Shown piece after piece: positions 30,201 through 47,600 of a stretch of 64,000 nt of DNA. A program made the translations under genes and the position numbers. This stretch comes from Bugula neritina (Eukaryota; Bryozoa; Gymnolaemata; Cheilostomatida; Bugulidae). The stretch covers positions 14,688,698 through 14,752,697 of the forward strand of contig OZ037765.1 of NCBI GenBank assembly GCA_964035545.1. Reading direction: 5' to 3'. The number at the start of each line of letters is the position of its first letter. Positions within the stretch are counted from its first letter, which is position 1. The notes under the pieces are model-generated. The model ran no database searches and was not told the origin of the DNA. It saw only the letters and a program-made list of their open reading frames with translations.

Positions 30201-33200
30201 ATGGTATACTGAAATATGTTGCAAACTAGTAAAATATACTGCAACATATCGAAAAATACTGCAACTGTGCAATATAATGAAATATACTGGAAAAATACTG
30301 AAATATACTGCAACAATTTGAAAGTTACTGTATGATACTGAAATATACTGAAACACACTGAAACATACTGCAAGATACTGCAACATACTGAAATACACTA
30401 TAACATACTGAAATACACTGCAACATACTGCGACATACTGCAACATACTGAATTACACTGTAACATATTGAAATACACTGCAATACATTGAAATTTACTG
30501 CAACACACTGAAACATACTGCAACATACTGAAATATACTGCAACATATCGAAGTATATTGTAATATACGGACATGTACTGTAACATACTGAAACATACTG
30601 AAACATACTGAAATATACTTCAACATACTGAAATATACTGCAACATACTGCAACATACTGAAATACACTGTAACATACTGAAATACACTGCAACACATCG
30701 GAATAAACTGCAACATACCTAAATATACGGTAATGTCCTGAAATATACTGTTCACATTGAAAAACACTGCAACATACTGAATTACACTGTAACATACTGA
30801 AATACACTGCAACATACTGCAACATACTGAAATACATTGGAACATATTGAAACACACTCCAACACATTGAAATATACTGCAACACACTGAAACATACAGC
30901 AACATACTGAAATATACTGCGACACATTGAAATATACTGCAACATAGTTAACTATAATGCAAGATACTGCAACATTCTGAAATACACTGTGACATACTGA
31001 AACACACTGCAACATACTGCAACATACTGCAACATACTGCAACATACTGCAACATACTGAAATACACTGTAACATATTGAAATACACTGCAACACATTGA
31101 AATATACTGCAACACAATGAAACATACGGCAACATACTGAAACATAGTGTGACACATTGAAATATACTGCAACTTACCGAAACATGCTGTAGCATACTGA
31201 AATACACTGCAACACATTGAAGTATACTGTAATATACAGAAATGTACTGTAACATACTGAAACATACGTCAACATACTGAAATGTACTGCAACATGCTGA
31301 ACTATACTGCAACATACTGAAATATACTGCAACATGTCGAAGTATATTGTAATATACGGACATGTACTGTAACATACTGAAACATACTGAAACATACTGA
31401 AATATACACCAACATACTGAAATATACTGCAACATACCGCAACATACTGAAATACACTGTAACATACTGAAACAAACTGCAACACATTGAAACAAACTGC
31501 AACATACCTAAATATACTGCAAAACATTGAAATATACTGCTACATACTGAAACATTCTGTAGCATACTGACATACACTGCAACACACTGAAGTATACTGT
31601 AATATACTGAAATACACTGTAAAATACTGAAATACACTGCAACATACTGAAATACACTGTAACCTACTGAAATACACTGCAACATACTACAACATACTGA
31701 AATACACTGTAACATTATGAATTACACTGCAAAACATTGAAATAAACTGCAACATCTCGAAATATATGGTAAACAACTGAAATATACTGCAAAAATACTG
31801 AAATATACTGTAACATACTGAAAGATATTGCAACATACTGAAATACACCGTAACATACTGAAATACACGGCAACATACTGCAACATACTGTATTACACTG
31901 TAACATCTTGAAATACACTGCAACACATTGAAAGTTACTGCAACATACTGAAACATACTGCAACATACTGAAATATACTGCAACATATCGAAGTATATCG
32001 TAATATACAGACATGCACTGTAACATACTGAAACATACTGAAACATACTGAAACATACTGAAATATACTGGAACATACCGAAATATACTTCAACATACTA
32101 AAATATACTGCAACATACCGCAACTTACTGAAATACACTGCAACACATTGAAGTATACTGTAATATACAGAAATGTACTGTAACATACTGAAACATACGT
32201 CAACATACTGAAATGTACTCCAACATGCTGAACTATACTGCAACATACTGAAATACACTGTAATATACTGAATTAAACTGCAAGACATTGTAATATACTG
32301 CAACATACTGAATCATACGGCAACATACTGAAATATACTGCAACACATTGAAATATACTGCAACATACTGCAATATGCTGTAGCATACTGAAGTACATTG
32401 CAACACACTGAAGTATACTGTGATATGCAGAAACGTACAGCAACATACTGACATATTCCGCAACAAACCGAAATTTATGGTATACTGAAATTTGTTGCAA
32501 ACTAGTAAAATATACGGCAACATACAGAAAAATACTGCAACTGTGCAATATAATGAAATATACTGCAAAAATACTGAAATATACTGCAACAATTTGAAAG
32601 TTACTGTATGCTACTGAAAAATACTGAAACATACTGAGACATACTGCAACATACTGAAACATACTGCAACATACTGAAATATACTGCAAGATACTGCAAC
32701 ATACTGAAATACACTGTAACATACTGAAATACACTGCAACATACTGCAACATACTGAAATACACTGGAACATATTGAAATACACTACAACACATTGAAAT
32801 ATACTGCAACACACTGAAACATACAGCAATATGCTGAAATATACTGCGACACATTGAAATATACTGCAACATAGTTAACTATAATGCAAGATACTGCAAC
32901 ATTCTGAAATACACTGTGACATACTGAAATACACTGCAACATACTGCAACATACTGCAACATACTGCAACATACTGAAATACACTGTAACATACTGAAAT
33001 ACAAGGCAACATACTGCAACATACTGAAATACACTGCAACACATTGAAATAAACCGCAACATACCTAAATATACGGAAATATACCGAAATATACTGTAAC
33101 ACATTGAAAAACATTGCAACATACTGAAACATGCTGTAGCACACTGAAATACACTGTGACATACTGAGAAGCACTGCAACATACTGCAACATACTGCAAC

Positions 33201-35468
33201 ACACTGAAATACACTGTAACATATTGAAATACACTGCAACACATTGAAATATACTGCAACACAACGAAACAGACGGCAACATACTGAAACATAGTGCGAC
33301 ACATTGAAATATACTGCAACATACTGAACCATGCTGTAGCATACTGAAATACACTGCAACACATTGAAGTATACTGTAATACAAAGAAATGTACTGTAAC
33401 ATACTGAAACATACGTCAACATACTGAAATGTACTGCAACATGCTGAACTATACTGCAACATACTGAAATACACTGTAATATACTGAATTAAGCTGCAAC
33501 ATACTGCAACATACTAAAATAAGCTGTAACATACTGAAATACATTGCAGCACACTGAAGCGTCCTGTAATATGCAGAAACGTACTGCAACATACTGAAAT
33601 ATACCGCAACAAACCGAAATTTATGGTATACTGAAATATGTTGCAAACTAGTAAAATATACTGCAACATACCAAGAAATACTGCAACTGTGCAATATAAT
33701 GAAATATACGGCAAAAATACTGAAATATACTGCAAAAATTTGAAAGTTACTGTATGATACTGAAATATACTGAAACACACTGAAAATTACTGCAAGATAC
33801 TGCAACATACTGAAATACACTATAACATACTGAAATACACTGCAACATACTGCAACATACTGAATTACACTGTAACATTATGAAATACACTGCAATACAT
33901 TGGAATTTACTGCAACACACTGAAATATACTGCAACATATTGAAATGTGCTGTAGGACACTGAAATTCACTGCAACTTACTGAAATATAGTGTAATATAC
34001 GGAATGTACTGTAACATACTGAAATACACTGCAACATACTGCAACTTACCGAAATACACTGGAACTTATTGAAATACACTACAACACATTGAAATATACT
34101 GCAACACACTGAAACATACAGCAACATACTGAAATATACTGCGACACATTGAGATATACTGCAACATAGTTAAATATAATGCAAGATACTGCAGCATACT
34201 GAAATACACTGTGACATACTGAAATACACTGCAACATACTGCAACATAGGGCAACATACTGTAATACACTGCAACGCATTGAAATAAACCGCAACATACC
34301 TAAATATACGGAAATAGACTGAAATATACTGTAACACATTGAAAAACATTGCAACATACTGAAACATGCTGTAGCACACTGAAATACACTGTGACATACT
34401 GAGATACACTGCAACATACTGCAACATACTGCAACATAATGGAATACACTGTAACATATTGAAATACACTGCAACACATTGAAATATACTGCAACACAAT
34501 GAAACATACGGCAACATTCTGAAACATAGTGCGACACAATGAAATATACTGCAACATACTGAAAGATGCTGTAGCATACTGAAATACACTGCAACACATT
34601 GAAGTATACTGTAATATACAGAAATGTACTGTAACATACTGAAACATACGTCAACATACTGAAATGTACTGCAACATGCTGAACTATACTGCAACATACT
34701 GAAATACACTGTAATATACTGAATTAAACTGCAACATACTGCAACATACTGAAATAAGCTGTAGCATACTGAAATACATTGCAGCACACTGAAGCGTCCT
34801 GTAATATGCAGAAACGTACTGCAACATACTGAAATAAACCGCAACAAACCGAAATTTATGGTATACTGAAATATGTTGCAAACTAGTAAAATATACTGCA
34901 ACATACCGAAAAATACTGCAACTGTGCAATATAATGAAATATACTGGAAAAATACTGAAATATACTGCAACAACTTGAAAGTTACTGTATGATACTGAAA
35001 TATACTGAAACACACTGAAACATACTGCAAGATACTGCAACATACTGAAATACACTATAACATACTGAAATACACTGCAACATACTGCAACATACTGCAA
35101 CATACTGAATTACACTGTAACATTGAAATACACTGCAATACATTGAAATTTACTGCAACACGCTGAAACATAGAGCAACATGCTGAAATATACTGCGACA
35201 CATTGAAATATACTGCAACATAGTTAACTATAATGCAAGATACCGCAACATACTGAAATATGCTGTAGCACACTGAAATACAGTGCAACTCACTGAAATA
35301 TAGTGTAATATACAGAAATGTACTGTAACATACTGAAATATACTGTAACATACTGAAATATACTGCAAAATACTGAAGTACACTGCAACATACTTCAACA
35401 TACTGAAATACACTGGAACATATTGAAATACACTACAACACATTGAAATATACTGCAACACACTGAAA
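27290..35468. repeat. Complete 8179-bp higher-order unit, copy 2 (satellite B)
   Basis: Direct tandem copy of 19111-27289. By eye I noticed only about a dozen single-base differences, for example CATAGTTACCTATAATG at 24692 versus CATAGTTAACTATAATG at 32871, and GAAATATCCTG near 26143 versus GAAATATACTG near 34322. That suggests identity around 99.8-99.9 %, but I did not align the copies base by base. Confidence 0.85.
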
Positions 35469-36030
35469 CATACAGCAACATACTGACATATACTGCGACA
35501 CATTGAGATATACTGCAACATAGTTAAATATAATGCAAGATAATGCAACATACTGAAATACACTGTGACATACTGAAATACACTGCAACATGCTGCAACA
35601 TACTGCAACATACTGAAATACACTGCAACACATTGAAATGAACCGCAACATACCTAAATATACGGAAATATACTGAAATATACTGTAACACATTGAAAAA
35701 CATTGCAAAATACTGAAACATGCTGTAGCACACTGAAATACACTGTGACATACTGAGATACACTGCAACATACTGCAACATACTGCAACATACTGAAATA
35801 CACTGTAACATATCGAAATATACTGCAACACAATGAAACATACGGCAACATACTGAAACATAGTGCGACACATTGAAATATACTGCAATATACTGAAACA
35901 TGCTGTAGCATACTGAAATACACGGCAACACATTGAAGTATACTGTAATATACAGAAATGTACTGTAACATACTGAAACATACGTCAACATACTGAATTG
36001 TACTGCAACATGCTGAACTACACTGCAACA
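35469..36030. repeat. Partial third 8.2-kb unit (satellite B)
   Basis: About 560 bp continues the 8179-bp periodicity: CATACTGACATATACTGCG at 35479 corresponds to 27300 and 19121. Matching stops near 36030, where GAAATATACTGTAACACACTG replaces GAAGTACACTGTAACATACTG of copy 2 (near 27856). This is the border between the 8.2-kb and the 3.8-kb higher-order domains. The sequence after the border (36053-36340) appears again at 58021-58440. Confidence 0.7.
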
Positions 36031-36903
36031 TACTGAAATATACTGTAACACACTGAAATATACCGCAACTTACTGAAATACATTGTAACATTATGAATTA
36101 CACTGCAACACATTGAAATATACTGCAACATACCGAAATATATGGTAAACAAGTGAAATATACTGCAAAAATACTGAAATATACTGTAACATACTGAAAG
36201 ATACTGCAACATACTGAAATACACTGTAACATACTGAAATACACAGCAACATACTGCAACATACTGTATTACACTGTAACATCTTGAAATACACTGCAAC
36301 ACATTGAAAGTTACTGCAACATACTGAAACATACTGCAACATACTGAAAGATACTGTAACATATTAAAGTATATCGTAATATACGGACATGCACTGTAAC
36401 ATACTGAAACATACTGAAACATAGTGAAACATACTGAAATATACTGGACCATACCGAAATATACTTCAACATACTAAAATATACTGCAACATACTGCAAC
36501 ATACTGAAACACACTGCAACACATTGAAGTATACTGTAATATACAGAAATGTACTGTAACATACTGAAACATACGTCAACATACTGAAATGTACTGCAAC
36601 ATGCTGAACGATACTGCAAGATACTGAAACATACTGCAACATACTGAAATATACTGCAACATATCGAAGTATATCGTAATATACGGACATGCACTGTAAC
36701 ATACTAAAACATACCGAAACATACTGAAATATACTGGAACATACCAAAATATACTTCAACATATTAAAATATACTGCAACATACTGCAACATACTGAAAT
36801 ACACTGTAACATACTGAAATCCACTGCAACACATCGGAATAAACTGCAACATACCTAAATATACGGTAATATACTGAAATATACTGTTCACATTGAAAAA
36901 CAC

Positions 36904-39900
36904 TGCAACATACTGAAATTTGCTGTAGCACAGTGAAATTCACTGCAACCCACTGAAATATAGTGTAATATACGGAAATGTACTTTAACATACTGAAATA
37001 TACTGTAACACACTGGAATATACTGTCACATACTGAAATACACTGTAAAATACTGAAATATACTGCAACATAGTGCAACATACTGAAATACACTGTAACC
37101 TACTGATGTACACTGCAATATACTACAACATACTGAAATACGCTGCAACACATTGAAATATACTGCAACATACCGAAATATATGGTAAACTACTGAGATA
37201 TACTGTATCACATTGAAAAACACTGCAACATACTGAAATATGCTGTAACACACTGAAATATACTGCAAAATACTGAAATACACTGTAACATACTGAAATA
37301 TACTGCAACATACTGAAATACACTGTAACATACTGAAATATACTGCAACATACTGAAATACACTGAAATACACTGTAACGTACTGAAATACACAGCAACA
37401 TACTGCAACATACTGCAACATACTGAAATACGCTGTAACATATTGAATTACACTGCAACACATTGAAATATACTGCAACACACTGAAACATACGGCAACA
37501 TACTGAAATATACTGCAACACACTGAAACATACGGCAACATACTGAAATATACTGCAAAACATTGAAATATACTGCTACATACTGAAACATGCTGTAGCA
37601 TACTGAAATACACTGCAACACACTGAAGCATACTGTAATATACAGAAATGTACTGTAACATACTGAAACATACGTCAACATACTGAAATGTACTCCAACA
37701 TGCTGAACTATACTGCAACATACTGAAATACACTGTAATATACTGAATTAAATTGCAACACATTGTAATATACTGCAACATACTGAATCATACGGCAACA
37801 TACTGAAATATACTGCAACACATTGAAATATACTGCAACATATTGAAATATGCTGTAGCACCCTGAAATTCACTGCAACCTACTGAAATATAGTGTAATA
37901 TACGGAATTGTACTGTAACATACTGAAATATACTGTAACACACTGAAATATGCTGTCACATACTGAAATATACTGTAAATTACTAGAATTATGCTGCAAC
38001 ATACTGCAACATACTGAAATACACTGTAACCTACTGATATACACTGCAATATACTACAACATACTGAAATACACCTTAACATATTGAAATACACTGCAAC
38101 ACATTGAAATATACTGCAACATACCGAAATATATGGTAAACTACTGAAATATACCGTAACACATCGAAAAATACTGCAACATACTGAAATATACTGTAAC
38201 ACACTGAAATATACTGCAACTTACTGAAATACATTGTAACATACTGAAATATACTGCAACATACTGCAACATACTGAAATACACTGTAACATACTGATAT
38301 ACACTGCTATATACTACAACATACTGAAATACACTGTAACATATTGAAATACGCTGCAACACATTGAAATATACTGCAACATACCGAAATATATAGTAAA
38401 CTACTGAAATATACTGTAACACATCGAAAAATACTGCAACATACTGAAATATACTGTAACACACTGAAATATACTGCAACATACTGAAATACATTGTAAC
38501 ATACTGAAATATACTGCAACATACTGCAACATACTGAAATACACTGTAACATACTGAAATACACTGCGACATACTGAAATACATTGGAACATATTGAAAC
38601 ACACTAGGACACATTGAAATATACTGCAACACACTGAAACATATAGCAACATTCTGAAATATACTGCGACACATTGAAATATACTGCAACATAGTTAACT
38701 ATAATGCAAGATACTGCAACATTCTGAAATACACTGTGACATATTGAAATACACTGCAACATACTGCAACATACTGCAACATACTGCAACATACTGAAAT
38801 ACACTGTAACATATTGAAGTGCACTGCAACACATTGAAATATACTGCAACACACTGAAACATACTGCAACATACTGAAGTATACTGCAACACATTGAAAA
38901 ATACTGCAACATACCGAAATATATGGTAAACTACTGAAATATACTGTAACACATTGAAAAAAACTGCAACATACTGAAATATACTGTAACACACTGAAAT
39001 ATACTGCAAAATACTGAAATACACTGTAACATACTGAAATACACTGTAACACACTGAAATATACTGCAACACACCGCAATATACTGAAACACGCTGTAAC
39101 ATACTGAAATACACTGCAACATACTACAACATATTGAAATACACTGCAACACATTGAAATATACTGCAACACACTGAAACATACGGCAACACATTGAAAT
39201 ATACTGCAACATACCGAAAATAACTGCAACTGTGCAATATAATGAAATATACTGCAAAAATACTGAAATATACTGCAACAATTTGAAAGTTACTGTATGA
39301 TACTGACATATACTGAAACACACTGAAACATACTGCAAGATACTGCAACATACTGAAACACACTATAACATACTGAAATACACTGCAACATACTGCAACA
39401 TACTGCAACATACTGAATTACACTGTAACATATTGAAATACACTGCAATACATTGAAATTTACTGCAACACACTGAAACATACTGCAACATACTGAAATA
39501 TACTGCAACATATCGAAGTATATTGTAATATACGGACATGTACTGTAACATACTGAAACATACTGAAACATACTGAAACATAGTGAAATATACTTCAACA
39601 TACTGAAATATACTGCAACATACTGCAACATACTGAAATACACTGTAACATACTGAAATACACTGCAACACATTGAAGTATACTGTAATATACAGAAATG
39701 TACTGTAACATACTGAAACATACGTCAACATACTGAAATGTACTGCAACATGCTGAACTATACTGCAACATACTGAAACATACTGCAACATACTGAAATA
39801 TACTGCAACATATCGAAGTATATCGTAATATACGGACACGCACTGTAACATACTGAAACATACTGAAACATACTGAAACATACTGAAACATACTGAAACA

Positions 39901-40682
39901 TACTGAAATATACTGGAACATACCGAAATATACTTCAACGTACTAAAATACACTGCAACATACTGCAACATACTGAAACACACTGCAACACATTGAAGTA
40001 TCCTGTAATATACAGAAATGTACTGTAACATACTGAAACATACGTCAACATACTGAAATGTACTGCAACATGCTGAACGATACTGCAAGATACTGAAACA
40101 TACTGCAACATACTGAAATATACTGCAACATATCGAAGTATATCGTAATATACGGACATGCACTGTAACATACTGAAACATACTGAAACATACTGAAACA
40201 TACTGAAACATACTGAAATATACTGGAACATACCGAAATATACTTCAACGTACTAAAATACACTGCAACATACTGCAACATACTGAAACACACTGCAACA
40301 CATTGAAGTATACTGTAATATACAGAAATGTACTGTAACATACTGAAACATACGTCAACATACTGAAATGTACTGCAACATGCTGAACGATACTGCAAGA
40401 TACTGAAACATACTGCAACATACTGAAATATACTGCAACATATCGAAGTATATCGTAATATACGGACATGCACTGTAACATACTAAAACATACCGAAACA
40501 TACTGAAATATACTGGAACATACCAAAATATACTTCAACATATTAAAATATACTGCAACATACTGCAACATACTGAAATACACTGTAACATACTGAAATC
40601 CACTGCAACACATCGGAATAAACTGCAACATACCTAAATATACGGTAATATACTGAAATATACTGTTCACATTGAAAAACAC
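36904..40682. repeat. 3.8-kb higher-order unit, copy 1 (3779 bp, satellite B)
   Basis: Units were cut after the landmark TGTTCACATTGAAAAACAC, which ends at 36903, 40682, 44620, 48290 and 55461. Copy 1 is matched by copy 2 at a constant 3779-bp offset (37817/41596, 38202/41981, 38692/42471, 39338/43117). It contains the undisturbed version of the site where a transposon sits in copy 4 (AA at 37817-37818). The same landmark also occurs once per 8.2-kb unit (near 9787, 17545, 22570 and 30749), so the two HOR types share ancestry. Confidence 0.75.
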
Positions 40683-43600
40683 TGCAACATACTGAAATTT
40701 GCTGTAGCACAGTGAAGTTCACTGCAACCCCCTGAAATATAGTGTAATATACGGAAATGTACTTTAACATACTGAAATATACTGTAACACACTGGAATAT
40801 ACTGTCACATACTGAAATACACTGTAAAATACTGAAATATACTGCAACATAGTGCAACATACTGAAATACACTGTAACCTACTGATGTACACTGCAATAT
40901 ACTACAACATACTGAAATACGCTGCAACACATTGAAATATACTGCAACATACCGAAATATATGGTAAACTACTGAGATATACTGTATCACATTGAAAAAT
41001 ACTGCAACATACTGAAATATGCTGTAACACACTGAAATATACTGCAAAATACTGAATTACACTGTAACATACTGAAATATACTGCAACATACTGAAATAC
41101 ACTGTAACATACTGAAATATACTGCAACATACTGAAATACACTGAAATACACCGTAACGTACTGAAATACACAGCAACATACTGCAACATACTGCAACAT
41201 ACTGAAATACGCTGTAACATATTGAATTACACTGCAACACATTGAAATATACTGCAACACACTGGAACATACGGCAACATACTGAAATATACTGCAACAC
41301 ACTGAAACATACGGCAACATACTGAAATATACTGCAAAACATTGAAATATACTGCTACATACTGAAACATGCTGTAGCATACTGAAATACACTGCAACAC
41401 ACTGAAGTATACTGTAATATACAGAAATGTACTGTAACATACTGAAACATACGTCAACATACTGAAATGTACTCCAACATGCTGAACTATACTGCAACAT
41501 ACTGAAATACACTGTAATATACTGAATTAAATTGCAACACATTGTAATATACTGCAACATACTGAATCATACGGCAACATACTGAAATATACTGCAACAC
41601 ATTGAAATATACTGCAACATATTGAAATATGCTGTAGCACCCTGAAATTCACTGCAACCTACTGAAATATAGTGTAATATACGGAATTGTACTGTAACAT
41701 ACTGAAATATACTGTAACACACTGAAATATGCTGTCACATACTGAAATATACTGTAAATTACTAGAATTATACTGCAACATACTGCAACATACTGAAATA
41801 CACTGTAACCTACTGATATACACTGCAATAAACTACAACATACTGAAATACACCTTAACATATTGAAATACACTGCAACACATTGAAATATACTGCAACA
41901 TACCGAAATATATGGTAAACTACTGAAATATACCGTAACACATCGAAAAATACTGCAACATACTGAAATATACTGTAACACACTGAAATATACTGCAACT
42001 TACTGAAATACATTGTAACATACTGAAATATACTGCAACATACTGCAACATACTGAAATACACTGTAACATACTGATATACACTGCTATATACTACAACA
42101 TACTGAAATACACTGTAACATATTGAAATACGCTGCAACACATTGAAATATACTGCAACATACCGAAATATATAGTAAACTACTGAAATATACTGTAACA
42201 CATCGAAAAATACTGCAACATACTGAAATATACTGTAACACACTGAAATATACTGCAACATACTGAAATACATTGTAACATACTGAAATATACTGCAACA
42301 TACTGCAACATACTGAAATACACTGTAACATACTGAAATACACTGCGACATACTGAAATACATTGGAACATATTGAAACACACTAGGACACATTGAAATA
42401 TACTGCAACACACTGAAACATATAGCAACATTCTGAAATATACTGCGACACATTGAAATATACTGCAACATAGTTAACTATAATGCAAGATACTGCAACA
42501 TTCTGAAATACACTGTGACATATTGAAATACACTGCAACATACTGCAACATACTGCAACATACTGCAACATACTGAAATACACTGTAACATATTGAAGTG
42601 CACTGCAACACATTGAAATATACTGCAACACACTGAAACATACGGCAACATACTGAAGTATACTGCAACACATTGAAAAATACTGCAACATACCGAAATA
42701 TATGGTAAACTACTGAAATATACTGTAACACATTGAAAAAAACTGCAACATACTGAAATATACTGTAACACACTGAAATATACTGCAAAATACTGAAATA
42801 CACTGTAACATACTGAAATACACTGTAACACACTGAAATATACTGCAACACACCGCAATATACTGAAACACGCTGTAACATACTGAAATACACTGCAACA
42901 TACTACAACATATTGAAATACACTGCAACACATTGAAGTATACTGCAACACACTGAAACATACGGCAACACATTGAAATATACTGCAACATACCGAAAAT
43001 AACTGCAACTGTGCAATATAATGAAATATACTGCAAAAATACTGAAATATACTGCAACAATTTGAAAGTTACTGTATGATACTGACATATACTGAAACAC
43101 ACTGAAACATACTGCAAGATACTGCAACATACTGAAAGACACTATAACATACTGAAATACACTGCAACATACTGCAACATACTGCAACATACTGAATTAC
43201 ACTGTAACATATTGAAATACACTGCAATACATTGAAATTTACTGCAACACACTGAAACATACTGCAACATACTGAAATATACTGCAACATATCGAAGTAT
43301 ATTGTAATATACGGACATGTACTGTCACATACTGAAACATACTGAAACATACTGAAACATAGTGAAATATACTTCAACATACTGAAATATACCGCAACAT
43401 ACTGCAACATACTGAAATACACTGTAACATACTGAAATACACTGCAACACATTGAAGTATACTGTAATATACAGAAATGTACTGTAACATACTGAAACAT
43501 ACGTCAACATACTGAAATGTACTGCAACATGCTGAACTATACTGCAACATACTGAAACATACTGCAACATACTGAAATATACTGCAACATATCGAAGTAT

Positions 43601-44620
43601 ATCGTAATATACGGACATGCACTGTAACATACTGAAACATACTGAAACATACTGAAACATACTGAAACATACTGAAACATACTGAAATATACTGGAACAT
43701 ACCGAAATATACTTCAACGTACTAAAATACACTGCAACATACTGCAACATACTGAAACACACTGCAACACATTGAAGTATACTGTAATATACAGAAATGT
43801 ACTGTAACATACTGAAACATACGTCAACATACTGAAATGTACTGCAACATGCTGAACGATACTGCAAGATACTGAAACATACTGCAACATACTGAAATAT
43901 ACTGCAACATATCGAAGTATATCGTAATATACGGACATGCACTGTAACATACTAAAACATACCGAAACATACTGAAATATACTGGAACATACCAAAACAT
44001 ACTTCAACATATTAAAATATACTGCAACATACTGCAACATACTGAAATACACTGTAACATACTGAAATCCACTGCAACACATTGAAATATACTGCAACAC
44101 ACTGAAACATACGGCAACATACTGAAATATACTGCAACACACTGAAACATACGGCAACATACTGAAATATACTGCAAAACATTGAAATATACTGCTACAT
44201 ACTGAAACATGCTGTAGCATACTGAAATACACTGCAACACACTGAAGTATACTGTAATATACAGAAATGTACTGTAACTTACTGAAACATAGTCAACATA
44301 CTGAAATGTACTGCAACATGCTGAACGATACTGCAAGATACTGAAACATACTGCAACATACTGAAATATACTGCAACATATCGAAGTATATCGTAATATA
44401 CGGACATGCACTGTAACATACTAAAACATACCGAAACATACTGAAATATACTGGAACATACCAAAATATACTTCAACATATTAAAATATACTGCAACATA
44501 CTGCAACATACTGAAATACACTGTAACATACTGAAATCCACTGCAACACATCGGAATAAACTGCAACATACCTAATGATACGGTAATATACTGAAATATA
44601 CTGTTCACATTGAAAAACAC
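40683..44620. repeat. 3.8-kb higher-order unit, copy 2 (3938 bp, satellite B)
   Basis: Colinear with copy 1 at a 3779-bp offset to about 43940, then rearranged near its right end, making the unit about 160 bp longer. It includes the undisturbed transposon target at 41596-41597. A run of ACTGAAACAT decamers at 43631-43680 expands the same run seen at 39851-39900. Substitutions between copies are few. Confidence 0.7.
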
Positions 44621-47600
44621 TGCAACATACTGAAATTTGCTGTAGCACAGTGAAATTCACTGCAACCCACTGAAATATAGTGTAATATACGGAAATGTAC
44701 TTTAACATACTGAAATATACTGTAACACACTGGAATATACTGTCACATACTGAAATACACTGTAAAATACTGAAATATACTGCAACATAGTGCAACATAC
44801 TGAAATACACTGTAACCTACTGATGTACACTGCAATATACTACAACATACTGAAATACGCTGCAACACATTGAAATATACTGCAACATACCGAAATATAT
44901 GGTAAACTACTGAGATATACTGTATCACATTGAAAAATACTGCAACATACTGAAATATGCTGTAACACACTGAAATATACTGCAAAATACTGAAATACAC
45001 TGTAACATACTGAAATATACTGCAACATACTGAAATACACTGTAACATACTGCAACATACTGCAACATACTGAAATACGCTGTAACATATTGAATTACAC
45101 TGCAACACATTGAAATATACTGCAACACACTGAAACATACGGCAACATACTGAAATATACTGCAACACACTGAAACATACGGCAACATACTGAAATATAC
45201 TGCAAAACATTGAAATATACTGCTACATACTGAAACATGCTGTAGCATACTGAAATACACTGCAACACACTGAAGTATACTGTAATATACAGAAATGTAC
45301 TGTAACATACTGAAACATACGTCAACATACTGAAATATACTGCAACACATTGAAATATACTGCAACATATTGAAATATGCTGTAGCACCCTGAAATTCAC
45401 TGCAACCTACTGAAATATAGTGTAATATACGGAATTGTACTGTAACATACTGAAATATACTGTAACACACTGAAATATGCTGTCACATACTGAAATATAC
45501 TGTAAATTACTAGAATTATACTGCAACATACTGCAACATACTGAAATACACTGTAACCTACTGATATACACTGCAATATACTACAACATACTGAAATACA
45601 CCTTAACATATTGAAATACACTGCAACACATTGAAATATACTGCAACATACCGAAATATATGGTAAACTACTGAAATATACCGTAACACATCGAAAAATA
45701 TTGCAACATACTGAAATATACTGTAACACACTGAAATATACTGCAACTTACTGAAATACATTGTAACATACTGAAATATACTGCAACATACTGCAACATA
45801 CTGAAATACACTGTAACATACTGATATACACTGCTATATACTACAACATACTGAAATACACTGTAACATATTGAAATACGCTGCAACACATTGAAATATA
45901 CTGCAACATACCGAAATATATAGTAAACTACTGAAATATACTGTAACACATCGAAAAATACTGCAACATACTGAAATATACTGTAACACACTGAAATATA
46001 CTGCAACATACTGAAATACATTGTAACATACTGAAATATACTGCAACATACTGCAACATACTGAAATACACTGTAACATACTGAAATACACTGCGACACA
46101 CTGAAATACATTGGAACATATTGAAACACACTAGGACACATTGAAATATACTGCAACACACTGAATCATATAGCAACATTCTGAAATATACTGCGACACA
46201 TTGAAATATACTGCAACATAGTTAACTATAATGCAAGATACTGCAACATTCTGAAATACACTGTGACATATTGAAATACACTGCAACATACTGCAACATA
46301 CTGCAACATACTGCAACATACTGAAGTATACTGCAACACATTGAAAAATACTGCAACATACCGAAATATATGGTAAACTACTGAAATATACTGTAACACA
46401 TTGAAAAAAACTGCAACATACTGAAATATACTGTAACACACTGAAATATACTGCAAAATACTGAAATACACTGTAACATACTGAAATACACTGTAACACA
46501 CTGAAATATACTGCAACACACCGCAATATACTGAAACACGCTGTATCATACTGAAATACACTGCAACATACTACAACATATTGAAATACACTGCAACACA
46601 TTGAAATATACTGCAACACACTGAAACATACGGCAACACATTGAAATATACTGCAACATACCGAAAATAACTGCAACTGTGCAATATAATGAAATATACT
46701 GCAAAAATACTGAAATATACTGCAACAATTCGAAAGTTACTGTATGATACTGACATATACTGAAACACACTGAAACATACTGCAAGATACTGCAACATAC
46801 TGAAACACACTATAACATACTGAAATACACTGCAACATACTGCAACATACTGCAACATACTGAATTACACTGTAACATATTGAAATACACTGCAATACAT
46901 TGAAATTTACTGCAACACACTGAAACATACTGCAACATACTGAAATATACTGCAACATATCGAAGTATATTGTAATATACGGACATGTACTGTAACATAC
47001 TGAAACATACTGAAACATACTGAAACATAGTGAAATATACTTCAACATACTGAAATATACTGCAACATACTGCAACATACTGAAATACACTGTAACATAC
47101 TGAAACACACTGCAACACATTGAAACAAACTGCAACAAACCTAAATATACGGTAATATACTGAAATATACTGTAACACATTGAAAAACACTGCAAGATAC
47201 TGAAATATGCTGTAGCACACTGAAATACACTGCAACATACTGAAATACACTGTAAAATACTGAAATACACTGCAACATACTGCAACATACTGAAATACAC
47301 TGTAACCTACTGAAATACACTGCAACATACTACAACATACTGAAATACACTGTAACATTATGAATTACACTGCAACACATTGAAATATACTGCAACATAC
47401 CGAAATATATGGTAAGCAACTGAAATATACTGCAAAAATACTGAAATATACTGTAACATACTGAAAGATCCTGCAACATACTGAAATACACTGTAACATA
47501 CTGAGATACGCGGCAACATACTGCAACATACTGTATTACACTGTAAGATCTTAAAATACACTGCAACACATTGAAAGTTACTGCAACATTCTAAAATATA

